From Streptomyces caeruleatus (GTDB lineage Bacteria > Actinomycetota > Actinomycetes > Streptomycetales > Streptomycetaceae), in contig NZ_KQ948932.1 of the NCBI RefSeq assembly GCF_001514235.1, forward strand, positions 364,027 through 428,026: a DNA stretch of 64,000 nt. Direction: 5' to 3'. Made by a program: the position numbers and the translations under genes. The notes under the pieces were generated by a model. That model saw only the letters and a program-made list of their open reading frames with translations, was not told the DNA's origin and did not search any database. Shown here piece after piece: positions 8,143-15,781 of the stretch (its first letter is position 1; every line of letters begins with the position of its first letter).

Positions 8143-8949
8143 ATGAGCGAGGAGCGGTACGGGGAGTTCGTGCTGGTGCGGCGGCACGCTGACGGCGTCG
8201 GGCATGTTGCGGAACTCGTCCTCGACCGGCCCAAGGCCATGAACGCCGTCTCGACGGAGATGGCCCGTTCGATCGCGGGGGCGTGTGCGGCGCTCGGTGC
8301 GGACCGTGACGTACGGGTGGTGGTGCTGACCTCGACCCATGAACGGGCGTTCTGTGTGGGGGCGGATCTGAAGGAGCGGAACTCGTTCAGTGACGCCGAT
8401 CTGGTGCGGCAGCGGCCTGTGGCGCGGGGGGCCTACACGGGGGTGCTGGAGCTGCCGGTGCCGACGATCGCGGCGTTGCACGGATTCGCGTTGGGGGGTG
8501 GCTTCGAGCTGGCCTTGTCGTGCGATGTGATTGTGGCGGACCGTACGGCCGTGGTGGGGCTGCCCGAGGTGTCGGTCGGGGTGATTCCGGGCGGCGGGGG
8601 TACGCAGCTGCTGCCGCGGCGGGTGGGGGCCGCGCGGGCGGCCGAGCTGATCTTCACCGCGCGGCGGGTCGAGGCCGTCGAGGCGCGGGAGCTGGGGCTG
8701 GTCGACGAGCTGGTCGAGGCGGGGCGGGACCGGGAGGAGGCGCTGGCGCTGGGGGCCCGGATCGCCGTGAACTCGCCGGTGGGGTTGCGCAATGCCAAGC
8801 GGGCGCTGCGGCTCGGGCACGGGCTGGATCTGCGGGCCGGTCTTGAGGTCGAGGACTCGGCGTGGCGGGCCACGGCGTTCTCGGGGGACCGGGCGGAGGG
8901 GGTGGCGGCGTTCAACGAGAAGCGGAGGCCGCAGTGGCCGGGGGAGTAG
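8143..8949 (+). CDS. Enoyl-CoA hydratase/isomerase (crotonase family)
   Basis: 268 residues, full-length crotonase fold. It probably hydrates a trans-2-enoyl-CoA in beta-oxidation or amino-acid breakdown. Seen: AFCVGADLKER (oxyanion and CoA site), HGFALGGGFELALSCD with one catalytic Glu, and LPEVSVGVIPGGGGTQ with the second Glu; both glutamates of true hydratases are present. The C-terminal helices (AFNEKRRPQW) are typical. Exact substrate unknown. A palindrome at 8116-8131 suggests its own control. Confidence 0.9.
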   Translation: MSEERYGEFVLVRRHADGVGHVAELVLDRPKAMNAVSTEMARSIAGACAALGADRDVRVVVLTSTHERAFCVGADLKERNSFSDADLVRQRPVARGAYTGVLELPVPTIAALHGFALGGGFELALSCDVIVADRTAVVGLPEVSVGVIPGGGGTQLLPRRVGAARAAELIFTARRVEAVEARELGLVDELVEAGRDREEALALGARIAVNSPVGLRNAKRALRLGHGLDLRAGLEVEDSAWRATAFSGDRAEGVAAFNEKRRPQWPGE

Positions 8950-9044
8950 AGGGGCGCCGATGCCTGTGCCGGTGACCTCCCGGTCGTCCGGGCCGTGATC
9001 TCCCCGTTCGCCACACCAACGTCCCAAATCGGGGTAAAACTCCC

Positions 9045-9050
9045 TAGCCT
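9045..9050 (+). promoter_or_regulatory. Putative -10 box for the GGDEF gene (leaderless)
   Basis: TAGCCT ends 7 nt before ATG 9057; there is no ribosome site before the start. Confidence 0.4.
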
Positions 9051-9056
9051 GGAGTG

Positions 9057-10202
9057 ATGGGTGAGGACAGACGGCTCGCGGCCGTGGTGGCGCTGGCGCA
9101 GGGGATGGCGGCGGCGCACACCCCGCGTGAGTCCTGGCGGGCGGCGGCGCTCGGGGCGTGTCGGGCGTTGGCCGGGAGTTTTGCCGCGCTGTCGGTGTGG
9201 GAGCGGGAGCTCGGGCGGTTGCGGGTGCTCGTGAACGTGGGGGACCGCGCGGAGGGCGAGGAGGAGTTCCCGGGGGACGAGGCCTATCCGGTGCATCAGT
9301 TCCCGGAGATCGCCGAGTTCCTGCACGAGCGGTGGGCCGCCGGGGGTGAGCCCAACGCCTGGGTGGAGACGGCCGAGGGGCCGGCGACCGGGCATCCCGG
9401 GTACTGCCATCAGCGGGTCGCCGCTCTTCGGCGGCGTGGGCGGGGGTGCTGTGTGGTCGCGCCGCTCGTGCTGCACGGGCGGGCCTGGGGGGAGCTCTAT
9501 GTCGCCCGTCCCGCCGGTGCGCCCGTCTTCGACCGGGGGGACGCCGATTTCGCCACCGTGCTCGCCTCCGTGGTGGCGGCGGGGCTTGCGCAGAGTGAGC
9601 GGCTGGAGGAGGCGCGGCGGTTGGCGTTCACCGACGCGCTGACCGGGCTGGCGAATCGGCGGGCCGTCGATGTGCGGTTGGAGGAGGCGGTCGAGCGGCA
9701 TCGCAGTGAGGGGGTCGTGGTCAGCCTCGTCGTCTGTGACCTCAATGGGCTCAAGCGGGTCAACGACACTCAGGGGCATGCGGTCGGGGATCGGCTGTTG
9801 GAGCGGTTCGGGTCGGTGCTGTCGGTGTGCGGGGCCATGTTGCCGGGGGCGTTGGCCGCGCGGCTCGGGGGGGACGAGTTCTGTCTGCTGGCCGTGGGGT
9901 CGGCCGCGGACGAGGTGGTGAAGGCCGCTGATGAACTGTGTCGGCGGGCGGGGGAGTTGGAGTTGGGGGAGGGGGTCGCGTGTGGGGTGGCTTCCACCGA
10001 GGACGCGATCGGGGTGGTGCGGTCCGCGCGGCGGTTGTTCCGGTTGGCTGATGCCGCGCAGTACCGGGCCAAGGCCGTGCGGGCCGGGCGGCCTGTGGTG
10101 GCGGGGCGGGAGGGGCCGGACGATCCTGTGGTGCGGCTCGCCGACGAGCCCTTCGGGGAGGGGAGCGCGGAGCGGCGCCGCTTCCGTGGCCGGCTGCCGT
10201 GA
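9057..10202 (+). CDS. GAF-GGDEF diguanylate cyclase-like protein
   Basis: 381 residues. An N-terminal GAF-like sensor domain (about 20-175) is followed by a GGDEF domain (about 185-340): LTGLANRRA, CDLNGLKRVNDTQGHAVGD and RLGGDEF. GGDEF domains make c-di-GMP, which in Streptomyces holds BldD on DNA and blocks sporulation. The intact GGDEF signature and the Asp of CDLNG argue for activity. No RxxD inhibitory site is seen before GGDEF, so product inhibition is probably absent. No transmembrane segment. A GTG three bases upstream (9054) could also start translation. Confidence 0.9.
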   Translation: MGEDRRLAAVVALAQGMAAAHTPRESWRAAALGACRALAGSFAALSVWERELGRLRVLVNVGDRAEGEEEFPGDEAYPVHQFPEIAEFLHERWAAGGEPNAWVETAEGPATGHPGYCHQRVAALRRRGRGCCVVAPLVLHGRAWGELYVARPAGAPVFDRGDADFATVLASVVAAGLAQSERLEEARRLAFTDALTGLANRRAVDVRLEEAVERHRSEGVVVSLVVCDLNGLKRVNDTQGHAVGDRLLERFGSVLSVCGAMLPGALAARLGGDEFCLLAVGSAADEVVKAADELCRRAGELELGEGVACGVASTEDAIGVVRSARRLFRLADAAQYRAKAVRAGRPVVAGREGPDDPVVRLADEPFGEGSAERRRFRGRLP

Positions 10203-10281
10203 GTTCCTCGCCCCCGCCGCCCCTACCCGTCCCATCCCTGGGGGCTGCGCCCCCAGACCCCCCTGATCGGCCCTGCGGGCC

Positions 10282-10401
10282 TCGTCCTCAAACGCCGGAC
10301 GGGCTGAAGATGTCTGGGCCGGCGTAGCCCTCTGCGGGTGGGTGGGGGTTGGGGCGGTGGTGGTTCGTCCTCAAGCGCTGGACGGGCTGGAGGTGCCTGG
10401 G
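10282..10401 (+). repeat. Pair of imperfect 37-bp direct repeats
   Basis: Copies at 10282-10318 and 10365-10401 match at 32 of 37 positions; both contain TCGTCCTCAA and GGACGGGCTG. The start-to-start distance is 83 bp. Such GGACGGGCTG elements recur in intergenic DNA of streptomycetes (recalled). Confidence 0.7.
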
Positions 10402-10414
10402 CGGCGGAGCCGTA

Positions 10415-10436
10415 AGGGGCGCGGGGAACTGCGCGA
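10415..10436 (+). repeat. Dispersed repeat, copy B1
   Basis: The element starts AGGGGCGCGGGG and ends AACTGCGCGA, identical over 22 bp to 63203-63224, and is preceded by GCGGCGGAGCCG as in the A copies. Flanking GCCACGA is also shared. Confidence 0.75.
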
Positions 10437-10551
10437 GCGGCCACGATGCCGCCGCGGACGAGGCACGACACAGCGCGGCACTACAAGCGGGGCGTGCACG
10501 CTGTAAGGGGTGTACGGCCCACCCACTAGTGACATCTTCGTCTTCACTGCG

Positions 10552-10557
10552 TACGCT
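10552..10557 (+). promoter_or_regulatory. Putative -10 box for hutH (leaderless)
   Basis: TACGCT ends 8 nt before ATG 10565, the same hexamer and spacing as at 13405 and 35336. Confidence 0.45.
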
Positions 10558-10564
10558 CCTGAAT

Positions 10565-12109
10565 ATGGATATGCACACTGTGGTGGTGGGGACGTCCGGG
10601 GTCACCGCGTCCGACGTTCTTGCCGTGGCGCGGGGCGGAGCCCGGGTCGAGTTGTCCGGCGAGGCCGTCGCGGCGCTCGGTGCGGCGCGGGAGGTCGTGG
10701 AGGCGCTGGCCGCCAAGCCGGACCCCGTCTACGGCGTCTCCACCGGCTTCGGGGCCCTGGCGACCCGGCACATCAGCCAGGAGCTGCGGGCCCAGTTGCA
10801 GCGGAACATCGTTCGTTCGCACGCCGCCGGGATGGGGCCGCGGGTGGAGCGGGAGGTCGTACGGGCGCTGATGTTCCTGCGGCTCAAGACCCTCTGCTCG
10901 GGGCACACGGGCGTGCGGCCCGAGGTCGCGCAGACCATGGCCGACATCCTCAACGCCGGTATCACCCCCGTCGTCCACGAGTACGGCTCGCTGGGCTGCT
11001 CCGGTGACCTCGCTCCCCTGTCGCACTGCGCCCTCACGCTGATGGGCGAGGGGGACGCCGAGGGGCCGGAGGGGGACGTGAGGCCCGCCGGGGAGTTGCT
11101 CGCCGAGCATGGCATCGCGCCGGTCGAGCTGCGTGAGAAGGAAGGGCTCGCCCTCCTCAACGGCACCGACGGCATGCTCGGGATGCTCGTCATGGCCCTC
11201 GCCGATCTGGACCTCCTCTACAAGTCCGCCGACGTCACCGCCGCGCTGAGCCTCGAAGGGCTCCTCGGCACCGACAAGGTGCTCGCCCCCGAGCTGCACG
11301 CCATCCGGCCGCACCCGGGGCAGGGCGCCTCCGCCGCCAACATGCTGGCTGTGCTGAAGGGTTCGGGGCTGACCGGGCATCACCAGGACGACGCGCCGCG
11401 CGTGCAGGACGCGTACTCCGTACGGTGCGCTCCGCAGGTCGCCGGGGCCGGGCGGGACACCTTGGCGCACGCGAGGGTCGTCGCGGAGCGGGAGCTGGCC
11501 TCGGCCGTCGACAACCCCGTTGTGCTGCCTGACGGGCGTGTCGAGTCCAACGGCAACTTCCACGGGGCGCCCGTCGCCTACGTCCTCGACTTCCTCGCCA
11601 TCGCCGTCGCCGACCTCGCCTCCATCGCCGAGCGGCGCACGGACCGGCTGCTGGACAAGAACCGCAGCCACGGGCTGCCGCCGTTCCTCGCCGACGACGC
11701 GGGTGTCGACTCGGGCCTGATGATCGCCCAGTACACCCAGGCCGCCCTGGTCAGCGAGTTGAAGCGGCTGGCCGTGCCCGCGTCCGCCGACTCCATTCCG
11801 TCCTCCGCCATGCAGGAGGACCACGTCTCCATGGGCTGGTCGGCCGCGCGCAAGCTCCGTACCGCCGTCGACAACCTCACGCGTGTGCTCGCCGTCGAGC
11901 TGTACGCCGCCACCCGGGCCATCGAGCTGCGGGAGGGGCTCGCCCCCGCGCCGGCCTCGCAGGCCGTCATCGACGCCGTACGGGCCGCCGGGGTCCAGGG
12001 CGCCGGACCGGACCGGTTCCTGGCGCCCGACCTCGCTGCGGCCGACGCGTTCGTGCGCGGCGGGGAGTTGGTCGCGGCGGCGGAGAAGGTCACCGGGCCG
12101 CTCCAGTGA
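10565..12109 (+). CDS. hutH: Histidine ammonia-lyase
   Basis: 514 residues from ATG 10565 (512 from ATG 10571). It deaminates L-histidine to urocanate, the first step of histidine use. Seen: catalytic Tyr56 in VYGVSTGFG, the MIO loop at 145-147, RTDRLLDKNRS, and SMQEDHVSMG near the C-third. The triad that cyclises to the MIO electrophile reads Cys145-Ser146-Gly147 instead of the usual Ala-Ser-Gly; Ser and Gly are kept, so cyclisation is possible. No other hut gene is adjacent, which is common in Streptomyces. A hairpin at 12117-12146 ends transcription. Confidence 0.94.
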   Translation: MDMHTVVVGTSGVTASDVLAVARGGARVELSGEAVAALGAAREVVEALAAKPDPVYGVSTGFGALATRHISQELRAQLQRNIVRSHAAGMGPRVEREVVRALMFLRLKTLCSGHTGVRPEVAQTMADILNAGITPVVHEYGSLGCSGDLAPLSHCALTLMGEGDAEGPEGDVRPAGELLAEHGIAPVELREKEGLALLNGTDGMLGMLVMALADLDLLYKSADVTAALSLEGLLGTDKVLAPELHAIRPHPGQGASAANMLAVLKGSGLTGHHQDDAPRVQDAYSVRCAPQVAGAGRDTLAHARVVAERELASAVDNPVVLPDGRVESNGNFHGAPVAYVLDFLAIAVADLASIAERRTDRLLDKNRSHGLPPFLADDAGVDSGLMIAQYTQAALVSELKRLAVPASADSIPSSAMQEDHVSMGWSAARKLRTAVDNLTRVLAVELYAATRAIELREGLAPAPASQAVIDAVRAAGVQGAGPDRFLAPDLAAADAFVRGGELVAAAEKVTGPLQ

Positions 12110-12116
12110 CGCGAGA

Positions 12117-12146
12117 GGGGCCCTGCCGTACGGCCGACAGGGCCCC
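12117..12146. terminator. Bidirectional terminator hairpin between hutH and a lipoprotein gene
   Basis: 9-bp stem GGGGCCCTG/CAGGGCCCC with a 12-nt loop, between convergent genes. No clear T-run, as is common in high-GC genomes. Confidence 0.65.
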
Positions 12147-12164
12147 CGATGCGGTCGGAACGGG

Positions 12165-12926
12165 TTACTTCAGCTTGGCGGCCTGCGCCTCGATGAGGGC
12201 GGACGGGACGTCGTACGCCTTGTCGGTCATCATCAGACCGAGGTTGATCGTGTAGTACGTGGCGATGGTGCTGCCGTGCCGCACCACCTCGACGTGCGTG
12301 GTGCCCACGTCGCCGTCGTTGTCGCTCACCGCGGCGAACGCCACCGACTCGTCACCGGCCCCGGACGCCTTCTCCGAGGTGATCTTGGTGAGCTTCTGGT
12401 CGGCGCCCTGCATGACGACGGGGAAGCCGCCGGAGCAGCTCTTCACCGCGTCCGACACGGACTTGAAGGTGTCCTCGGCGCCGGAACCGTCGTACGACGA
12501 CAGGCCCACGACCGTCATGTTGAGGCTCATCGCGTCGGTCAGCGAGTCCTCGATCTCGCCCTCGGTCAGGTCCTCCAGCGACTTGGAGGCACTGTCGGTG
12601 GGCTTCTTCTTGTCCTCGGTGGTCATCACGGCCGTGTTCGAGGCCGCGTCACCCGGCGCCAGACCGCCCATCGCGTAGGCGAGCGGCGCGCACTTCTCGT
12701 CGCTGCTCTTGACCTGGTCCTTGGACTTCGGCAGCTGCTTGCCGGAGGCGTCCACCTTGTAACCGTCGACATCGCCCTGAGCGATGATCGACTTCTTCAA
12801 CTCCGCGGCCGAGAGCGCCTTCGCGTCGGAACCGCCGGAGTCACCCCCGCAACCCGTGACAAGGGCGAGCGACAGCGCGCTCACGGCAACCGTGGCGGCT
12901 ACACGCACGCCCGATGATCTCTTCAT
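12165..12926 (-). CDS. Secreted lipoprotein with a possible PknH-like sensor domain
   Basis: 253 residues from ATG 12926. A signal peptide (VRVAATVAVSALSLALVTGC) ends in the lipobox VTGC, so Cys24 is the likely lipid anchor. The mature part has two spaced cysteines (EKCAPL and KSCSGG) and a beta-rich C-terminal half with VEVVRHGSTIATYY. This pattern recalls the extracellular PknH_C-like or LpqN-type domains of actinobacteria, but I cannot confirm the family. It probably sits on the outer face of the membrane. It converges on hutH. Confidence 0.8.
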   Translation of the reverse strand: MKRSSGVRVAATVAVSALSLALVTGCGGDSGGSDAKALSAAELKKSIIAQGDVDGYKVDASGKQLPKSKDQVKSSDEKCAPLAYAMGGLAPGDAASNTAVMTTEDKKKPTDSASKSLEDLTEGEIEDSLTDAMSLNMTVVGLSSYDGSGAEDTFKSVSDAVKSCSGGFPVVMQGADQKLTKITSEKASGAGDESVAFAAVSDNDGDVGTTHVEVVRHGSTIATYYTINLGLMMTDKAYDVPSALIEAQAAKLK

Positions 12927-12968
12927 GGGCGGACTATGAAGCCCGGGTGAAGGGAGCGTCAAGTTATT

Positions 12969-13307
12969 TCAAAAACCGAGACGTTCCCGGCGAACCGAAT
13001 ACGCGACGAAGCCCGCGCCCAGCGCGAGGGAGACGGTCCCGCCGACGATGTACGGCGTGGTGTCGAAGCTGCCGGTGTCGGCGAGCCGGGTGCCGTTCGC
13101 GGTGGTGTCCCGCGTGCCCTCGGACGTGACCCGCGCCTGCTGGGTGACCTGTGACGTGGGGCTCGCCGAAGGCTCTGCTCTGGCCGGATCGTCGCCCGTC
13201 GCGTTCGCGGAGGGCACGAACCACAGGGCGCCCAGCAGGGCTCCCGCGGCGGTGGCGGTCAGCAGCGATCGGCGTGCGGTGGACGACGATCGGTGAGCGG
13301 CGGACAC
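12969..13307 (-). CDS. Small LAXTG sortase-anchored wall protein
   Basis: 112 residues. An N-terminal signal peptide (RRSLLTATAAGALLGALWF, ending near SANAT) is followed by about 45 polar, Ser/Thr/Ala-rich residues, then the sorting signal LADTG, a hydrophobic segment (PYIVGGTVSLALGAGFVAY) and a basic tail RRERLGF. Streptomyces class E sortases prefer LAXTG, so this protein should be attached to peptidoglycan. The exposed part is too short for an enzyme and may act as a spacer or surface modifier. Confidence 0.85.
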   Translation of the reverse strand: MSAAHRSSSTARRSLLTATAAGALLGALWFVPSANATGDDPARAEPSASPTSQVTQQARVTSEGTRDTTANGTRLADTGSFDTTPYIVGGTVSLALGAGFVAYSVRRERLGF

Positions 13308-13404
13308 GGAATATCGATCCCCTTGTGGCGCTGGCGAATTGGCCGTGTGGGGCGATGTTAGTGAAAGTCGCGGGTCACGGGAAAGTCACGGGAGAAAAGG
13401 GCCG

Positions 13405-13410
13405 TACGCT
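13405..13410 (+). promoter_or_regulatory. Putative -10 box (leaderless) for the 13417 gene
   Basis: TACGCT ends 7 nt before ATG 13417; no ribosome site is present. Confidence 0.42.
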
Positions 13411-13416
13411 CCGGGC

Positions 13417-13770
13417 ATGAGCACTCCAGAAACCTCACGTTTTGTACGGCTTCGCGTGGAACTCGTCCTCGAAGTGGACGACCAGGACGCCGTCACCAAG
13501 GCCGCGCTGCGGCGGATCGCCGACGACACGACCGTGCCGGACGACGAGCGGACCCACGCCGAGGCCGCTGTGACGGAAGACACTGCGGAGGCCCTCGCCT
13601 ATCTCGTCGACCCGTTCGACCTGGTCAGCGAGGTACCCGGGGTCGACCTCGCGCAGGCCTCCTGGTCCAGCGAGCACGTCGAGTACGACCCGGATTCGCC
13701 CGAGTGGGACCTCGACGAGGATGATGAGGGCGAGGACTTCGACGGCGAAGGGGCCGGGCGGGCCGGCTGA
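13417..13770 (+). CDS. Small acidic hypothetical protein
   Basis: 117 residues, very acidic, especially the last 30 (DLDEDDEGEDFDGEG). A predicted beta-helix N-terminal part (RFVRLRVELVLEVDDQDAV) and a central helix rich in Ala/Glu are visible; no known domain is recognised. ATG 13417 is chosen because a TACGCT -10-like box ends 7 nt before it. A strong hairpin follows. Soluble and probably cytosolic; function unknown. Confidence 0.78.
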   Translation: MSTPETSRFVRLRVELVLEVDDQDAVTKAALRRIADDTTVPDDERTHAEAAVTEDTAEALAYLVDPFDLVSEVPGVDLAQASWSSEHVEYDPDSPEWDLDEDDEGEDFDGEGAGRAG

Positions 13771-13790
13771 GGCTTCTTGGGGAAATCGTG

Positions 13791-13820
13791 ACCCCGGGCG
13801 GCAACCGCCGCCCGGGGTTT
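13791..13820 (+). terminator. Terminator hairpin
   Basis: 12-bp perfect stem ACCCCGGGCGGC/GCCGCCCGGGGT with a 4-nt loop, followed by TT; downstream of the small acidic protein gene. Confidence 0.75.
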
Positions 13821-13990
13821 CGTCGTCTCATGGGGCGCACTGACCGACACCCGCACCACCGGCCTCGAAGGCGTGGTGTGCCCCACACGTGCATGGGATG
13901 TGGAACGGGACGAACCGGTCGTAGCGTTGAAGATCCTTGACGGGGACTCTCGGGCGTTTTGGGGATTCGGGAACAATGGAGAAGCGTGTG

Positions 13991-15241
13991 ATGACGAACA
14001 GTAAGCGGCGCAAGGGCCTGACGGTCGCGTCCGCACTGCTCGGCGGTGTCCTGGTGCTCTCGGCCTGCTCCGGCGGCGACGACAGCGCCTCAGGCAGCGA
14101 CGGCGGGGACAGCTCGCAGTCCAAGGTCGACGAGGCGGCGGCCAAGGAGACCTCCGCGGCGCAGATCAAGATCACGCCCGAGGACGGCACCGACAACGCC
14201 TCCATCAACAACTCCGCCGCCGTCACCGTGAGCAAGGGCACGCTCACCGAGGTGACGATGACGACCGCCGAGGGCGCCGTGGTCGAGGGCGCGATATCCG
14301 CGGACAAGACCAGCTGGAAGCCCAACGCCCAGCTGGAGCGCTCCACGACCTACAAGGTCGCCGTGACCGCGAAGGATGCCAAGGGCCTGGAGGCCCACGA
14401 GAACGCCTCCTTCACCACGGTCTCCCCGAAGAACAGCTTCCTCGGCTACTTCACGCCGGAGGACGGCTCCACGGTCGGCGTGGGCATGCCGGTCTCGATC
14501 AACTTCGACAAGTCGATCACCAACAAGGCGGCCGTCCAGAAGGGCGTCACCGTCACCTCGACCAGCGGCCAGGAAGTCGTCTGCCACTGGTTCAACGACA
14601 CCCGCATGGACTGCCGGCCCGACGAGTACTGGAAGGGCGGCTCGACCGTCACCCTGAAGATGGCCCTGGACGGGGTCGAGGGCGCCGACGGTGTCTACGG
14701 CGTCCAGGAGAAGACGGTCACCTTCAAGATCGGCCGCAACCAGATCTCGTACGTCGACGCGAAGACCAAGCAGATGAAGGTCACGCAGGACGGCAAGACC
14801 ATCAAGACCATCCCGATCTCCGCGGGCTCCCCGGAGAACACGACCTACGAAGGCGTCATGGTGATGTCCGAGAAGTTCAAGGAGACGCGCATGAACGGCG
14901 CGACCGTGGGCTTCACGGACGACGACGGCAAGGGCGAGTACGACATCAAGGACGTGCCGCACGCCATCCGTCTGTCCAGCTCCGGCACCTTCATCCACGG
15001 CAACTACTGGGGCGCGAAGTCCATCTTCGGCAGCGTCAACACCAGCCACGGCTGCGTGGGCCTGTCCGACACCAAGGGCGCCAACGACAAGGGCACCGCG
15101 GGCTACTGGTTCTACAACAACTCGATCGTCGGCGACGTGGTGGTCGTCGAGAACACCGGCGACAAGACCATCGCCCCGGACAACGGCCTCAACGGCTGGA
15201 ACATGGACTGGGCGCAGTGGAAGGCCGGTTCGGCGGTCTGA
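13991..15241 (+). CDS. L,D-transpeptidase lipoprotein with Ig-like domains
   Basis: 416 residues from ATG 13991, with GGAG nine bases upstream (13976 is an alternative). It makes 3-3 (or lipoprotein) crosslinks in peptidoglycan outside the membrane. Seen: signal peptide with lipobox LSAC (Cys26), two Ig-like domains (about 60-150 and 150-255) and a YkuD catalytic domain (about 255-390). The catalytic signature is His336 (FIHGNYWG), His353 and Cys355 in NTSHGCVGL. The layout matches LdtMt2-type enzymes. The 32-bp palindrome after the stop terminates the gene. Confidence 0.94.
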   Translation: MTNSKRRKGLTVASALLGGVLVLSACSGGDDSASGSDGGDSSQSKVDEAAAKETSAAQIKITPEDGTDNASINNSAAVTVSKGTLTEVTMTTAEGAVVEGAISADKTSWKPNAQLERSTTYKVAVTAKDAKGLEAHENASFTTVSPKNSFLGYFTPEDGSTVGVGMPVSINFDKSITNKAAVQKGVTVTSTSGQEVVCHWFNDTRMDCRPDEYWKGGSTVTLKMALDGVEGADGVYGVQEKTVTFKIGRNQISYVDAKTKQMKVTQDGKTIKTIPISAGSPENTTYEGVMVMSEKFKETRMNGATVGFTDDDGKGEYDIKDVPHAIRLSSSGTFIHGNYWGAKSIFGSVNTSHGCVGLSDTKGANDKGTAGYWFYNNSIVGDVVVVENTGDKTIAPDNGLNGWNMDWAQWKAGSAV

Positions 15242-15287
15242 CGGCTGCTGGGGCAGGGGGCGCCCTGGGGCGCTGACATGAGCTGAT

Positions 15288-15319
15288 GAAGGCGGCCACC
15301 CGATCGGGTGGCCGCCTTC
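15288..15319. terminator. Perfect 32-bp palindrome terminator
   Basis: 16-bp arms, GAAGGCGGCCACCCGA and its exact complement, with no loop in DNA. It lies 46 bp after the L,D-transpeptidase stop and marks the left edge of the accessory block. Confidence 0.75.
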
Positions 15320-15375
15320 AAGTTTCGCTTCGCACAAGGGAGTTGCCGGTAAAGTCCGGCATGTGACGCGCCTTC

Positions 15376-15688
15376 GGGTGCGCCTCCCTTGTTCCGGGCC
15401 CCTCCCCATCGGGGCCCGGCCCGAAGCGGGGCGGTTCCGGGCAATGAAAAAGGCCGCCTCCCTATGGAAAGGGAGGCGCACCCTGTGGGACGTCATGCCA
15501 AGCCAAAACCGACTCTCGTGTGCCGGATCATCCGGTGCCTGCCGGAAAGGTGGGCCAAGCACGTGAGGAGGTGGTGGCTCTGGCTGCTCGCCAGGTAGCG
15601 GGAGGCCCCCAGCCAAATTAGGGGCCTTCCACCAAAGCGCCTGTTGAGCTGAAGCCCCTGTCACGGTGCCCGCCGTGGCGGGGGCTTC
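15376..15688 (+). ncRNA. Candidate structured RNA / attenuator-like element
   Basis: Read on the + strand, GGGTGCGCCTCCCTT (15376-15390) can pair over 15 bp with AAGGGAGGCGCACCC (15469-15483). The right arm can instead form a local hairpin with GCCTCCCT (15456-15463), so the two folds exclude each other. A 9-bp hairpin (15394-15402 with 15411-15419) sits inside the long loop. Two more hairpins follow: 15603-15627, and 15651-15688 (GAAGCCCC/GGGGCTTC with an inner CACGG/CCGTG stem). The start of a 44-codon ORF lies in the local loop. Transcription and function are inferred, not shown. Confidence 0.4.
15464..15598 (+). CDS. Possible 44-residue peptide inside the structured element
   Basis: ATG 15464 opens MEREAHPVGRHAKP, then a CRIIRCLP segment and the Trp-rich basic end RRWWLWLLAR. 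No good ribosome site is seen and the start lies in the loop of a hairpin. An overlapping frame from 15444 (MKKAASLWKG) is also open. It might be a leader peptide controlling the RNA fold; it could equally be non-coding. Confidence 0.22.
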   Translation: MEREAHPVGRHAKPKPTLVCRIIRCLPERWAKHVRRWWLWLLAR

Positions 15689-15781
15689 TTCCATCTAGGA
15701 AAGTACACCGTCGGTACTCGCCGCAAGCCTGACTCGGCCGCGTGCGCTCGGACTCGTCAAGGAGGGGTGAGGTGGGGGAGT

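Larger units (their letters stand above)
10203..10564. other. Repeat-rich intergenic region before hutH
   Basis: 360 bp without a supportable gene. It holds two imperfect 37-bp direct repeats, a B-type dispersed repeat and the hutH promoter. Short ORFs crossing it are built from repeat sequence. Confidence 0.6.

Noticed and set aside
15360..15700. A tRNA or tmRNA gene
   Set aside because: Hairpins are present but no cloverleaf, T-loop or CCA-proximal pairing could be drawn.
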